Assembly: GCA_050013875.1 (NCBI GenBank) | Contig: JBEKEK010000001.1 | Location: 152,324-216,323 of the forward strand | DNA: 64,000 nt | Direction: 5' to 3' | DNA from: Trebonia sp050013875 | GTDB taxonomy: Bacteria; Actinomycetota; Actinomycetes; Streptosporangiales; Streptosporangiaceae | Part shown: positions 34,304-43,578 of the stretch, in pieces | Layout of the letters: each line of letters begins with the position of its first letter | Position numbering within the stretch: the first letter of the stretch is position 1 | Notes under the pieces: model-generated | The model's database searches: none | Told to the model about the DNA's origin: nothing | Seen by the model: only the letters and a program-made list of their open reading frames with translations | Translations under genes and position numbers: made by a program

Positions 34304-35200
34304 TCAGAGCACCGCAAGCGCGGTCAGCCGGTCAGCCAGCCGTTCGTTTTCCGCGTCGGTCAGCGCCAGCCGCGGCGGGACGAGCCAGCGCTCGCCTATC
34401 CCGCCGGCCGCGAGCGCCGCCTTGTAGGCCGCGGTCGACCCGGCCGGGAGGCAGGCTTGCACCGCGCGGAGTGCGGCCTCGTGCCGCAGCGCGTCGTCAA
34501 GCTTGCCTGCCAGCACCGCGTCGTAGGCGGCGCGCACCAGCTCGGGCACGATGTTCGCGTTCGCGCAGATGGTGCCGCGCGCCCCGTGCAGCAGGTAGCT
34601 CACGATCATCGAGTCGGTGCCGGTCAGCAGCGAGAAGTCAGCCGCGGCGGGTCCGGCGGCGGCCACCGCGTCGAGCAGTCGCGCCGCGTAGTCCAGGTCC
34701 CGCCCGGAGTCCTTGATCCCGGCGACCCGGGGATGGCTCGCCAGTGCCGCGGCCGCCCCTTGATCGATGACGATCTTGGTGAAGACGGGGATGTTGTAGA
34801 TGACCAGGGGCAGTGCGGTGGCGTCGGCCAGCCGCCCGAAGTAACCCCGCTGCTCGGCCGGCGTCAGCGGGTAGTACGCGGGCGGCGCCGCCAGCACGGC
34901 GGTGCCACCGTGATCGGCGTAGGCGGCGATCTCCGCGACGGCCTGCTCGTGGTTGTGCGCGAACAACCCGGGGATGACCGGCGTGCCCGGCGGCACCGAC
35001 GCGGCGACGGTGCCCACCACCGCGAGCCGCTGGTCCAGGTCGAGGCTGTATCCCTCGCCGGTCGAGCCAAGCGGGCTAATGCCGGTCACGCCCCGGCCGA
35101 GCAGCCGTTCGACCAGTTGCCTGAGCGCCCCGTGGTCGACCCGGCCCGCCTGGTCGACCGGGGTGAGCAAGGCGGCGATAACACCCTCGAGCACTGGCAC
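34304..35200 (-). CDS. dihydrodipicolinate synthase family protein
   Basis: A 298-aa TIM-barrel lyase/synthase. The GSTGEG motif is at about 44-49, the catalytic Tyr in VIYNIPVFTK near 135, and the Schiff-base Lys in GIKDSG at about 160. The last third differs from lysine-pathway DapA, so it could be a 2-keto-acid aldolase. The genomic context (malate synthase G on one side, a GlcD-like oxidase on the other) suggests glyoxylate or pyruvate chemistry. It diverges from the oxidase gene by 64 bp. Confidence 0.85.
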   Translation of the reverse strand: MPVLEGVIAALLTPVDQAGRVDHGALRQLVERLLGRGVTGISPLGSTGEGYSLDLDQRLAVVGTVAASVPPGTPVIPGLFAHNHEQAVAEIAAYADHGGTAVLAAPPAYYPLTPAEQRGYFGRLADATALPLVIYNIPVFTKIVIDQGAAAALASHPRVAGIKDSGRDLDYAARLLDAVAAAGPAAADFSLLTGTDSMIVSYLLHGARGTICANANIVPELVRAAYDAVLAGKLDDALRHEAALRAVQACLPAGSTAAYKAALAAGGIGERWLVPPRLALTDAENERLADRLTALAVL

Positions 35201-35264
35201 GACGATCCTCCGTTCGGTAGCTTAGGAAAACGTAGCAGCGGCGTTTGCCGGGAGGAGCCCGAGA

Positions 35265-36614
35265 ATGCCGATTCCGACTGAGCTCGCCAGTGCGTGCGCT
35301 GACGTCACGCTAGCCGGGGAGGCCGATGCGATTGCGGGCCGCCAGGCCCGCTACGTCGCCGCGCCCGCCTCGACCGGGGAAGCCTCGGCGCTGCTGCGGG
35401 CGGCGGCCGCGCTCGGCCTGACGGTGGTGCCGCGCGGGGCCGGCCGTTTGCAGCATTGGGGAAACCCGCCCGACAGCTGCGATCTCATCGTCGACACCCG
35501 CCGTCTGGACCGGATCGTCGAACACGTAACCGCCGACTTCACGGTGACCGTTCAGGCGGGTGTGCGGCTGCGCGACCTCGAGCAGGCGGTCGAGGCCGGC
35601 GGCCAGACCCTGGCCCTGCTTGTGCCAGGCCCGGCCTACGCCGGCACCGTCGGCGGCCTGATCGCCACCAACGCGGCGGGCTCGCGCCGTTACCGCCACG
35701 GCACGCCGCGGGACCGGCTCACCGGCATCACCGCGGTCCGCGCGGACGGCACGATCGTCGCGAGCACCGGCGCCGCCAACGTCGCCGGACAGGACCTGGT
35801 CACGCTGCTGGCCGGCTCTTACGGCAGCCTCGGATTGATCACCGAGGCCACCTTCCGCCTGGAGCCGCTGCCGCAGGTCTTGGGCGACGTAGCGCTGAAC
35901 TGCACCGATCCTGAGCACGCGGAGCGGCTGGTCGAGGAGGTCCGCGACCCGTGGATCGCGGCGATCGGGATCGACCTGCGCTGGCCGTCGGCGGATCAGC
36001 CGCTGCGGCTGTTCGTGAAGATCCAAGGTGACCGGGAGGACTTCCGGGCACGCTCAGAGCGGCTGCACGCGCTGGCGGGCCGCCCCGCCCCGCCGCCCAT
36101 CGACCGTGCGCGCGCGCGACGGCTTGATGACCCTGATCACGGCGGCATCCCGCCTGCCCTTGCGCAGGAGTTGCTAGCCGAGCGGGACCGGATCCGCGCC
36201 GAGATTCTGGACCCTCCCGCCGATACGGGGACCCTGGTGCGCGTTTCGTTTCCGCCAGCGCGGCTCGCCGGGACGCTGACCCTGATCCGGTCGGCGGCGG
36301 CGGGCAGCGGGGTCGATGCCGCGATCGGGGGATCGGCCGGCGCGGGCGTCCTCGACGTCAAGGTTCCCGTCGGGTCACCGCCGGCCGCCGTGGCGCGGTT
36401 CGTTGACGCGCTAAGGGCGGACCTTGGCCGGCTGAGCCAACCGGGGACGGCACCCGGGTCTGTGCGCGCGGTCGTCGTGTATGCGCCGGATGAGGTCAGG
36501 GACCTGGCGGATACGCACGGGCCGGTGCCGTCGCTCGCGCTGCTGCGGGCGGTCAAGGACGAGTTCGATCCCGAGCACAGAATGGCGCCAGGCCGGCTCG
36601 CCGACGCGGTATGA
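35265..36614 (+). CDS. FAD-binding oxidase, GlcD/glycolate-oxidase-like
   Basis: A 449-aa flavoprotein. An FAD-binding PCMH-type domain holds VVPRGAGRLQHWG at about 55-67, VTVQAGVRLRDLE near 102, and GPAYAGTVGGLIATNAAGSR near 124. The C-terminal cap ends in AVKDEFDPEHRMAPGR. Family members oxidise glycolate, lactate or other 2-hydroxy acids. The ATG follows GGGAGGAG. Adjacent malate synthase G fits glycolate oxidation to glyoxylate and then malate, but the partner GlcE/F subunits are absent. Confidence 0.85.
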   Translation: MPIPTELASACADVTLAGEADAIAGRQARYVAAPASTGEASALLRAAAALGLTVVPRGAGRLQHWGNPPDSCDLIVDTRRLDRIVEHVTADFTVTVQAGVRLRDLEQAVEAGGQTLALLVPGPAYAGTVGGLIATNAAGSRRYRHGTPRDRLTGITAVRADGTIVASTGAANVAGQDLVTLLAGSYGSLGLITEATFRLEPLPQVLGDVALNCTDPEHAERLVEEVRDPWIAAIGIDLRWPSADQPLRLFVKIQGDREDFRARSERLHALAGRPAPPPIDRARARRLDDPDHGGIPPALAQELLAERDRIRAEILDPPADTGTLVRVSFPPARLAGTLTLIRSAAAGSGVDAAIGGSAGAGVLDVKVPVGSPPAAVARFVDALRADLGRLSQPGTAPGSVRAVVVYAPDEVRDLADTHGPVPSLALLRAVKDEFDPEHRMAPGRLADAV

Positions 36615-36731
36615 CGGATCCGGCTGCCTGCTTGCGCAAGTTGCCATTAGTTCACGGTTCAGCACACGGGAGCCACGATGGCGGCCGCTGACCGGTCGCC
36701 GGATCCACAACTCCGAACATCGGCCCCGGCG

Positions 36732-36766
36732 CCCGCTGGCCCGGCCCCAACGGCCGGGCCAGCGGG
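36732..36766. terminator. bidirectional hairpin terminator
   Basis: Perfect 15-bp stem CCCGCTGGCCCGGCC / GGCCGGGCCAGCGGG with a five-base loop, between the convergent oxidase and arabinofuranosidase genes. Confidence 0.85.
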
Positions 36767-36774
36767 TGTGACGG

Positions 36775-37545
36775 CTAACTCAGCGCGAACTGCTGGGCGG
36801 CGGTGCCGTTGCAGGTGTAGATCTGCAGCTGCGTGCCGTCCGCGGTGTTGTCGCTTGGATCATCGAGGCACAGCCCCGATTGCGGGTTGAGCAGCGAGCC
36901 GTTGGACTGCTGCTGCCAGACCTGGCCGCCGACGCCGTTGCAGTCCCATAGCTCCACCTTGGTGCCGACCGCGGTGCCGTCGCCGTCGATGTCGAGGCAG
37001 CGGCCGAGGGTTTCCAGCGAGCCGTTGGAGTTGTGGTACCAGTGCTGGTCGACGGCGTAGGACTGGCAGCCCCAGAGCTGCACGAACGTGCCGTCCCCGC
37101 CGTTGTCATCGCCCGCGACGTCGACGCACTGGGCGCCCGGCCCGTCGATCATGCCGCCGCCGTTGACCGGGAAAACCTGGGCCGCCGTCCCGTTGCAGGT
37201 GTAGATCTGCAGCACGGTGCCGTTGGCGGTGTTGCCGCCTGGATCGTCGAGGCACAGCCCGGACTGGGGATTGAGCAGCGAGCCGTTGGCTTGCTGTACC
37301 CACTTCTGGCCGCCGACGCCGTTGCAGTCCCATAGCTCCACCTTGGTGCCGACCGCGGTGCCGTCGCCGTCGATGTCGAGGCAGCGGCCGAGGGTGCTGA
37401 GCGAGTCGTCTGAGTTGTGCGTCCAGTGCTGGTCGATGGCGTAGGACTGGCAGTTCCACAGGTCCACCACCGCGCCGTCGGTCCCCGAGTCGTCTCCGAT
37501 GACGTCGACGCACTGGCCGCCATCGGCCCCGATCGTGCCCGCGGT
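36775..37545 (-). repeat. two tandem 384-bp copies encoding the ricin domains
   Basis: The same nucleotide blocks recur at a constant offset of 384 bp; for example CAGTCCCATAGCTCCACCTT is at 36941 and 37325. Long runs are identical at DNA level, so the duplication is recent or homogenised. Confidence 0.85.
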
Positions 37546-38625
37546 CGCGGGCGGGCCATCGGAATTGCCGCTGTAGCCGGCCGCGACGATGTTGGCCTGC
37601 ACCGAGTTGTCGGTCGCGTCGCTCGGGAAGCCCGACGTCATCACGCCCTCGAAGAACGAGCCGACCGACGCGTTGCTGTTGTCACCGCCGGTGCCGAGCA
37701 CAATCGCGCCTTCGGTGTGCATCGGCGCGTACCCGCTGGGAAGGGCGCCGTTCCAGAAGGTCGACAGGCCGCCGGACTGCGCGTTTCCGCCCCTGAGCTC
37801 GAAGCTCGTCTGCCCGTTGTTCTTCAGCACCGCGGTGACGAAGTCGCTGTTGCTCGTCGTGTCGTTCGGGTTGCTGCCGTTTCCGCCCATGTACTGCCCG
37901 TTCTCCATGTCGGCCTCGACCCAGGGGCCGCTTCCGCTGCACGGCGAGAACTCGCAGTACGTGGTGAGGTTGACCGCGTCCATGTGCGCGGCGCCGTTGT
38001 CGTGGGTGTTGGTCTCGGCGTTGCCGAAGTCGAAGCAGCAGCCGGAGTTAACGTGCGTGCCGCTGGCCACCATGTACATGCCCTCGGGCTCGCCATTGAC
38101 CGCGATCCCCGAGGTGCTGTTGTCCCGGTAGCCGGTCGTCCCCGGGATGTACAGGCCGTACTCCTTGTAACCGCCGACCACGACCGGCAGCGCGGCGGCA
38201 TTGGCGCCGACGTCCTGCCCGGCGGCACCGCCCGGCCCCTCGATGGTCAGGTTGTTGCCGCGCCCGGACTGGTCGTAGAGCTCGGTGATCACGCAGTTAG
38301 TGTGCGCACAGAAGACGTCCTGCTCGGTGGCGTTGCCGTAGCCGCCGGCCGACAGCAGGCCCACGTTGGTCGTGCTGCCATCCGAGGCGCGCTTGACCTG
38401 ATACAGCGGCCCGCCGTAACCGGCGTACAGCGCGCGCACCGTGCTGTACGCCGCCACGCACGGTGTGCCGCCCGCGGCATAGATGTCGCACGGCCCTTGC
38501 GCCGCGGCCTGCGAGGTGCCCGGCAGCGCGAGTATGCCCGCGCAGGCCAGCGCCACCGCCGCGACCACGGTGAGCAGTCTCCAGGTGAAGCGAAAGCGTC
38601 TCAGAGCTCTCATCGGCGAACACAT
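36775..38625 (-). CDS. secreted alpha-L-arabinofuranosidase (AbfB, GH54-like) with tandem ricin-type lectin domains
   Basis: A 616-aa exported enzyme. The signal peptide ends at about TSQAAA. The catalytic domain (about 40-360) starts CDIYAAGGTPCVAAYSTVRA and contains CCFDFGNAETNTHDNG. Two ricin/CBM13 domains of about 128 aa follow, nearly identical to each other (GRCLDIDGDGTAVGTKVELW appears in both). The role is removal of arabinose side chains from plant polymers; the lectin part anchors it to carbohydrate. ATGs at 38625 and 38613 are both possible. Confidence 0.88.
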   Translation of the reverse strand: MCSPMRALRRFRFTWRLLTVVAAVALACAGILALPGTSQAAAQGPCDIYAAGGTPCVAAYSTVRALYAGYGGPLYQVKRASDGSTTNVGLLSAGGYGNATEQDVFCAHTNCVITELYDQSGRGNNLTIEGPGGAAGQDVGANAAALPVVVGGYKEYGLYIPGTTGYRDNSTSGIAVNGEPEGMYMVASGTHVNSGCCFDFGNAETNTHDNGAAHMDAVNLTTYCEFSPCSGSGPWVEADMENGQYMGGNGSNPNDTTSNSDFVTAVLKNNGQTSFELRGGNAQSGGLSTFWNGALPSGYAPMHTEGAIVLGTGGDNSNASVGSFFEGVMTSGFPSDATDNSVQANIVAAGYSGNSDGPPATAGTIGADGGQCVDVIGDDSGTDGAVVDLWNCQSYAIDQHWTHNSDDSLSTLGRCLDIDGDGTAVGTKVELWDCNGVGGQKWVQQANGSLLNPQSGLCLDDPGGNTANGTVLQIYTCNGTAAQVFPVNGGGMIDGPGAQCVDVAGDDNGGDGTFVQLWGCQSYAVDQHWYHNSNGSLETLGRCLDIDGDGTAVGTKVELWDCNGVGGQVWQQQSNGSLLNPQSGLCLDDPSDNTADGTQLQIYTCNGTAAQQFALS

Positions 38626-38901
38626 CCGTCCTGCGCTCCCGTGCGCAATAGTCGGTTTAGGTGCCTGATGTTGAGAATCTGCTTAACAACGGTTCACGTC
38701 AATACCCAAAAGTTTGCTCATCTTCACAGAGCTTCACGGCCTGCACGCTCGAGGAAGAACAGCGGGAGAGCGCTGGTTGCAACTAGGTGGCACCGACAAG
38801 CGGCCCCTGCCGGCAACACCGAAGTCAGGGGCCTGACCAGCGGCCATTATGTTTCGTAAGCTAAACTAAGGAACCGTGAGTATCGTTCTGAAGGCACATC
38901 A

Positions 38902-41324
38902 GTGACGGCGGACTCGGTACGGCACAGCGTCGGTGAGCGGTCCCATGACGACGCGCCCTCTCCTGACAGCAGGCGCTTGCCGCCGTCGGTGAAACGCAGG
39001 GCCGCCTGGCTGGACTGGCTCGATTCGACCGACCCGGGGCTGATGCGGCTGCGGATGGCGACCGAGGTCGTGGTCGCGATCGGCGCCGTTGTCCTGGCCG
39101 AGTGGATCTTCATCCGCGGCACCGGCGCGCTGCAGGTGCCGATCCCGCACGGCGCGCCCGCGGCCGCGGCCGCCGAACTGTGGACGCTGAACCACGCGCT
39201 GCTGGTGATCGGCATCATGCTCGGCGCCATCCTGGCGATGATCAGCGGGTTCGGCGTCGGCATGTACGCCAACGCGCGCGCCCAGCTCATCACCTTGCTC
39301 TTCCTGCCGCTGCCGCTGCTCGGCATGCTCGCGATCGGCCTGTCCCTGCACGTCCGGGTGCTGTCCCTGGCCCTGCTGGCGGTCACGCTGGCGATCGGCA
39401 CCTACTGCCGCCGCTTCGGCCCGCGCGGCTTCATGGGCGGCATGCTCGCGTTCATGGGCGCCTTCCTCGGCTTCTTCATCCAGCAGTACGTCCCGCTTGG
39501 CGAGTTCGGCTGGCTGGCGGCCGAGATAGCGCTCGGCGCGGCGGTGACGATCGTGATCCACTTCGCGTTCTTCCTTCCCCGGTCGGCGAGCGCGGTACGC
39601 CGGATGCAGCGCTCCTACGCCGCGCGTGCCCGCGAGGTGGCGAATGACATCGCGGACCTATTCGAAGCCACGGTCCGTTCGGGAAAAAATGGAAACAGCA
39701 ACCCGAAGGCAGACCGGCAGCTGCAGCGCCAGCTGCTCCGGCTGAACGAGGCCGCGCTGCTCATCGACGCGCAGCTGAACGCACCGGCGGCGGTACCGGC
39801 CGGCTGGAGCGCGGCCACCTTGCACCAGCGGCTGTTCGACGCCGAGGTAGGCCTGGGCAATGTCGCCAGGTTCGCGCTCGAGATCGCCAGGCGGGACTAC
39901 CCCGCGCAGGTCAATGCGCTGGTCTCCGATGCCCTGGGGGCATCCGCGACGCGGACCTCGCCGCTGTCCTCGACGCCGTCGCGGGTATCAGGGGGCTTCT
40001 CGAAGACCGGGCTGAGGAACGGACCGGGCTTACCGCGGACGGCCGCGTGCTCCTGCACCGTTTCGCCACGTCGGTCGCTGACTTCGCCGTCGCGCTGCGG
40101 GCGTTCCGGCTGTACCCGCGCGGCCAGGCACCCGACGACAGCCCCGACGGCGAGTTCACCACCCAGGTGGCGACGTTCGGCGGCTGGCTGCCCGGCTCGG
40201 CCTTCATCGCGGGCGCCGCGTCCCAGGAGCGCGGCGGCAAGGGGCTGCGGGAGCGGGTCAGGCTCGCACCGTACTCGCGGACCGCGATCCAGATGGGCAT
40301 CGCGGTCGGCCTCGCGATCATCGCGGGCGACGCCCTGTCCGGGCGGCGGTTCTACTGGGCGGTGATCGCGGCCTTCATCACCTTCATGGGTGCCAACACC
40401 GCCGGCGAGCAGGTCCGCAAGAGCGCCTTCCGGGTGGGCGGCACGTTCCTCGGCGTGATCGTCGGGGCGGTGCTCGCGCACCTGGTTGGCGACCGGGTCC
40501 CGCTGCAGGTCGCGGTGGTGCTCGTCGCGCTCTTCCTCGGCCTCTACCTGTTCCGGATCAACTACGCGTTCATGACCATCGGGATCACGGTCATGGTGTC
40601 GCAGCTGTACGTGGAGCTGGGCGAGTTCTCCAACAGCCTGCTGGTGCTCAGGCTCGAGGAGACCGCGATCGGGGCCGGCGTCGCCATCGCCACCGTGCTG
40701 CTGGTGTTTCCGCTGCACATCGGCCGGGTGGCCCGCGTCGCCGCACGTCAGCAGGTTGAGGCGCTGGCCGACCTGATCGACCGGTGCCTTGACCGGCTGG
40801 CCGACCCGGCCAGCGCCGCCGGGTCCGACCTGGAGCTGCGGGCCTCGGCCCGCCGCCTGGACATGGCGTACCAGGCGCTGTCGGCGACGGTCCGGCCGAT
40901 GCGGACACCGCTGCTCGGCCACCTGGCGTCGCACACTGGCGGCTTCCTGGCGACCACCATCGCCGCCCGGCACTACGCGCGCAACCTGCTGCTCGACGCG
41001 TCCACCCGGTACGTCGAACTCGACGACGCGGCCACCGCCGAACTCGCCGCGGCCCGCCGTCAGCTCGACCGCTCGATGGCCGCGATCACCACCGCCCTGG
41101 CGGCGGACCGGACCACGGACGGCGCCCAGGCGGGCACCGAGTACGTCCGCTCAGCCGCACTGTTCGCGCAGGTGGCCGACATGCTGCCGGACCAGGCGCC
41201 GCTCAGCCGCCCCCAGCTGGCGCTGCGCGACCTGCAGCTGCTAGACGGCGCGCTGGCCGAGGCCGCCCGCTGGGCGGACGTCCCCGTCACCGAGGCCGAG
41301 GCCGAGCAGCCGCGGCTAGCGTAG
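38902..41324 (+). CDS. FUSC family membrane protein, split by a one-base frameshift
   Basis: About 807 codons in two frames. The first part (38902 to about 39936) has an N-terminal cytosolic segment, then about six membrane helices (VVVAIGAVVLAEWIF ... FFLPRSASAVRRMQ). The second part (from about 39940 in the next frame) continues with LAAVLDAVAGIRGLLEDRAE and a further helical domain including FYWAVIAAFITFMGANTAGE and IGAGVAIATVLLVFPLHIG. The frame changes at a run of five G (39936-39940); one more G would join GLG to GIRDADLAAVLD. This layout matches FUSC/aromatic-acid exporter proteins. GTG start. Either a true mutation or a homopolymer error. Confidence 0.8.
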
Positions 41325-41329
41325 CGGCA

Positions 41330-41686
41330 TCAGGCGCCGTCGGCACCCAGGTGCGCCGCCGCGACTCTCTTCGGCACGACCATGCGCCAGGCGTCGATGA
41401 TCAGCTCCCGCATTTCGTCGGGACCGAGGACCGCCATCCGCGCGTGCACCCAGTGGAATCGCTGGTCGGACAGGCGCGGCAGGGCGAACTTATCCGGCTC
41501 GGCGGCGATCAGGGCGGCTCGCTGCTCCTTCGGGAAACCGAACCCCATCGTGAGCTCGTCGGGCGAGATCGAGGCGTAAACGATCTTGCCAACGCGGAAC
41601 TTGATGTGGTCGTGAATCAGGTGCTCCTCGGTGCGAGGCAACGACAGGGCCAACCCGCGCACATCCGCAGCCGTGATCATGACCAA
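41330..41686 (-). CDS. MmcQ/YjbR family protein
   Basis: A 118-aa protein with the family pattern: N-terminal ITAADVRGLALSLPRTEE, FRVGKIVYASIS, then RFHWVHARMAVLG and the C-terminal LIIDAWRMVVPKR. It is often described as DNA-binding, but the function is not well defined. Met at 41680 is an alternative start. Convergent with the FUSC gene, 5 bp away. Confidence 0.88.
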   Translation of the reverse strand: MVMITAADVRGLALSLPRTEEHLIHDHIKFRVGKIVYASISPDELTMGFGFPKEQRAALIAAEPDKFALPRLSDQRFHWVHARMAVLGPDEMRELIIDAWRMVVPKRVAAAHLGADGA

Positions 41687-41721
41687 ACGCTAACGAAGAA
41701 ACCGGCGCGAGTACCACCCCG

Positions 41722-42459
41722 CTACCTGGGCCGCTTCAGCGAGTCGAGGTACTGGGCGATCGCGGCAAGGGTGCGGTCCGACGACCACATCGCCAGCACC
41801 GCCCCATCGTCGCCTTCCCGTCCCGCCAGGCGGGCCCGCACTGGCTGTTGCAACTGCCGCTTGCTGAACTCGAACACTTGGGCCGGGATCTGCCCCATCT
41901 GCCGTGCCCGGTCAATGGCCGAGTCCAGCAGGAGCTCCGGTGCGATGACCTCTTGAACCAGGCCGATGGACTTGGCCTGCGACGCGTCGAGCAACGCGGC
42001 GGTGAGCACCAGATGACCGGCGGCCGGGCCGATCGCGTGGCGGAGGATCTCCATCGCCACCGGCGGAAAGGGGACGCCGACGCTCAGCTCGGCCAGCCCT
42101 ATCTTCCCTTCCGACATGACCCGCACGTCGCACGCCGCGGCGACGACACAACCGCCGGCGATCGCGTGCCCGTCGATGGCGGCCACGACCGGACCCGAAT
42201 GGTCGAAGATCGCCAGGAAGGCATCGGACAGGGCGGGAATGAACTCCCTGACGTAAGGCCGCCCGCCCTCAACGATCCGGCGCAGGTCGACACCCGCGGA
42301 GAACACGCTGCCTGACCCGGTGATCACCACCGCCCGGTCCGGGTCCAGGTCACGCATGACCGTAGTGATCTCCTGCAGCAGCTCCAGGTCGAGCGCGTTG
42401 ACCTTCCCGTGCCAGAGCCGGACCACCGTGACGCTGGACCGCTGTTCGACCTCTAGCAC
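41722..42459 (-). CDS. enoyl-CoA hydratase/isomerase family protein
   Basis: A 245-aa crotonase-fold protein. The oxyanion-hole segments are VFSAGVDLRRI at about 52-62 and AAIDGHAIAGGCVVAAACD near 93-111. GTG at 42459 was chosen since GGAGGAG lies just before it, rather than the upstream ATG. The second catalytic Glu region (GLAELSVGVPFPPVA) is unusual, so hydratase, isomerase or hydrolase activity are all possible. Confidence 0.88.
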   Translation of the reverse strand: MLEVEQRSSVTVVRLWHGKVNALDLELLQEITTVMRDLDPDRAVVITGSGSVFSAGVDLRRIVEGGRPYVREFIPALSDAFLAIFDHSGPVVAAIDGHAIAGGCVVAAACDVRVMSEGKIGLAELSVGVPFPPVAMEILRHAIGPAAGHLVLTAALLDASQAKSIGLVQEVIAPELLLDSAIDRARQMGQIPAQVFEFSKRQLQQPVRARLAGREGDDGAVLAMWSSDRTLAAIAQYLDSLKRPR

Positions 42460-42588
42460 TTCTCCTCCAACTGGGAAGTCGGCAGCACCCGCCGCCATCG
42501 GCCTGCTCGTTCAGTCCTGCAACGGGACTCTATTTCACCCATCGATTCCGCCCGACGGACGGGGTCGTCACCGCTACGCTGCGGTGCC

Positions 42589-43200
42589 ATGCGGACTCCG
42601 ACCGACAAGGAAATCCTGGTCCTGCATGAGAAGCACGCGCCGACGCGGCGCGCGTTTGACCTTGTCTACACTCACTGCCGGATCGTGTGCGACATCGCCG
42701 GGCAACTCTGCTCCCGGCCCGGCCCCGGCCAAGACACCGATGGTGACCTGGCGAGGGCGGGCAGCCTGCTGCATGACATCGGGGTGTACCGGCTCTACGA
42801 CGGCGCGGGCAACCTCGACCAGGCGAACTACATCCGCCACGGGCTGCTCGGATACGAGCTCCTGCACGAGGAGGGCTTCCCCGAGGCCATCTGCCGGTTC
42901 GCGTCCCACCACACCGGGGTCGGGATCAGCCGCGAGGACGTGCTCACTCAGCAGCTCCCGATTCCGCCCGCCGATTACCTGGCCGAGACCGGGGAAGAGC
43001 GGCTCGTCATGTACGCGGACAAGTTCCACTCCAAGTCGGCTCCCCCGGTGTTCCTGACCGCGCCGGCCTGCGCCGCCCGTCTCCGGCGGTTCGGCGAGGA
43101 GAAGGTCAAGGCCTTCCAGACGCTGCGCGGCACGTTCGGCGAACCGGACCTCGCGCCGCTCAGCGAGACCTACGGGAACCCAGTGGTCGGCGACGCCTGA
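42589..43200 (+). CDS. HD domain phosphohydrolase-like protein
   Basis: A 203-aa protein with the metal-binding pattern H-HD-H-D: YTHCRIV near 28, LLHDIGVYRLYD near 62, ASHHTGVGI near 108, and YADKFHS near 144. Related small HD proteins hydrolyse nucleotides or phosphate esters. The substrate is unknown. It is followed by a Clp-N fragment. Confidence 0.88.
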   Translation: MRTPTDKEILVLHEKHAPTRRAFDLVYTHCRIVCDIAGQLCSRPGPGQDTDGDLARAGSLLHDIGVYRLYDGAGNLDQANYIRHGLLGYELLHEEGFPEAICRFASHHTGVGISREDVLTQQLPIPPADYLAETGEERLVMYADKFHSKSAPPVFLTAPACAARLRRFGEEKVKAFQTLRGTFGEPDLAPLSETYGNPVVGDA

Positions 43201-43310
43201 CCGAGCCCGCGCAGAACCGTCGATGACGTCGCCGCCATCCTCGGCGTCGCACCGGATAGGGAGTCGATAATGCCCGAACAGTTCACCGGCGACGCCCGGC
43301 AGGTTCCGGC

Positions 43311-43451
43311 GGCCATCTCGGTGCAGAGCACATCGCCCTCGCACTCCTTGCGATGGATGACGGCGTGCCGCACCGCATCTTGTCGGTCATCGGCGCCTCG
43401 GGACCCCGTTTGGGTGCCGAGATCCGCGACCGCTACCGACAGGCCGGCTGA
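43311..43451 (+). pseudogene. Clp N-terminal domain fragment
   Basis: The frame GHLGAEHIALALLAMDDGVP, then HRILSVIGASGPRLGAEIRD and RYRQAG, ends at TGA. This is the second half of a Clp-N (ClpA/C N-domain) repeat. The first half is missing and no start or ribosome binding site is in place. The rest of the 43201-43578 gap holds no recognisable gene. Confidence 0.6.
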
Positions 43452-43578
43452 CGCCGGCTATCAGCCCGCCGGGCCAACCACCCGACCTGCCGCGCTCGGG
43501 CATCACCGACGCCGCTGCCGAGAGCCCATCATGCGCTCACTGACCGCGTACGACCACTGATCCCTTGGCCTCAGCCAG

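Noticed and set aside
42589..43200. HD protein and the Clp-N fragment as a defence or toxin-antitoxin pair
   Set aside because: The Clp-N piece is a fragment without a start, and no other defence gene is present.
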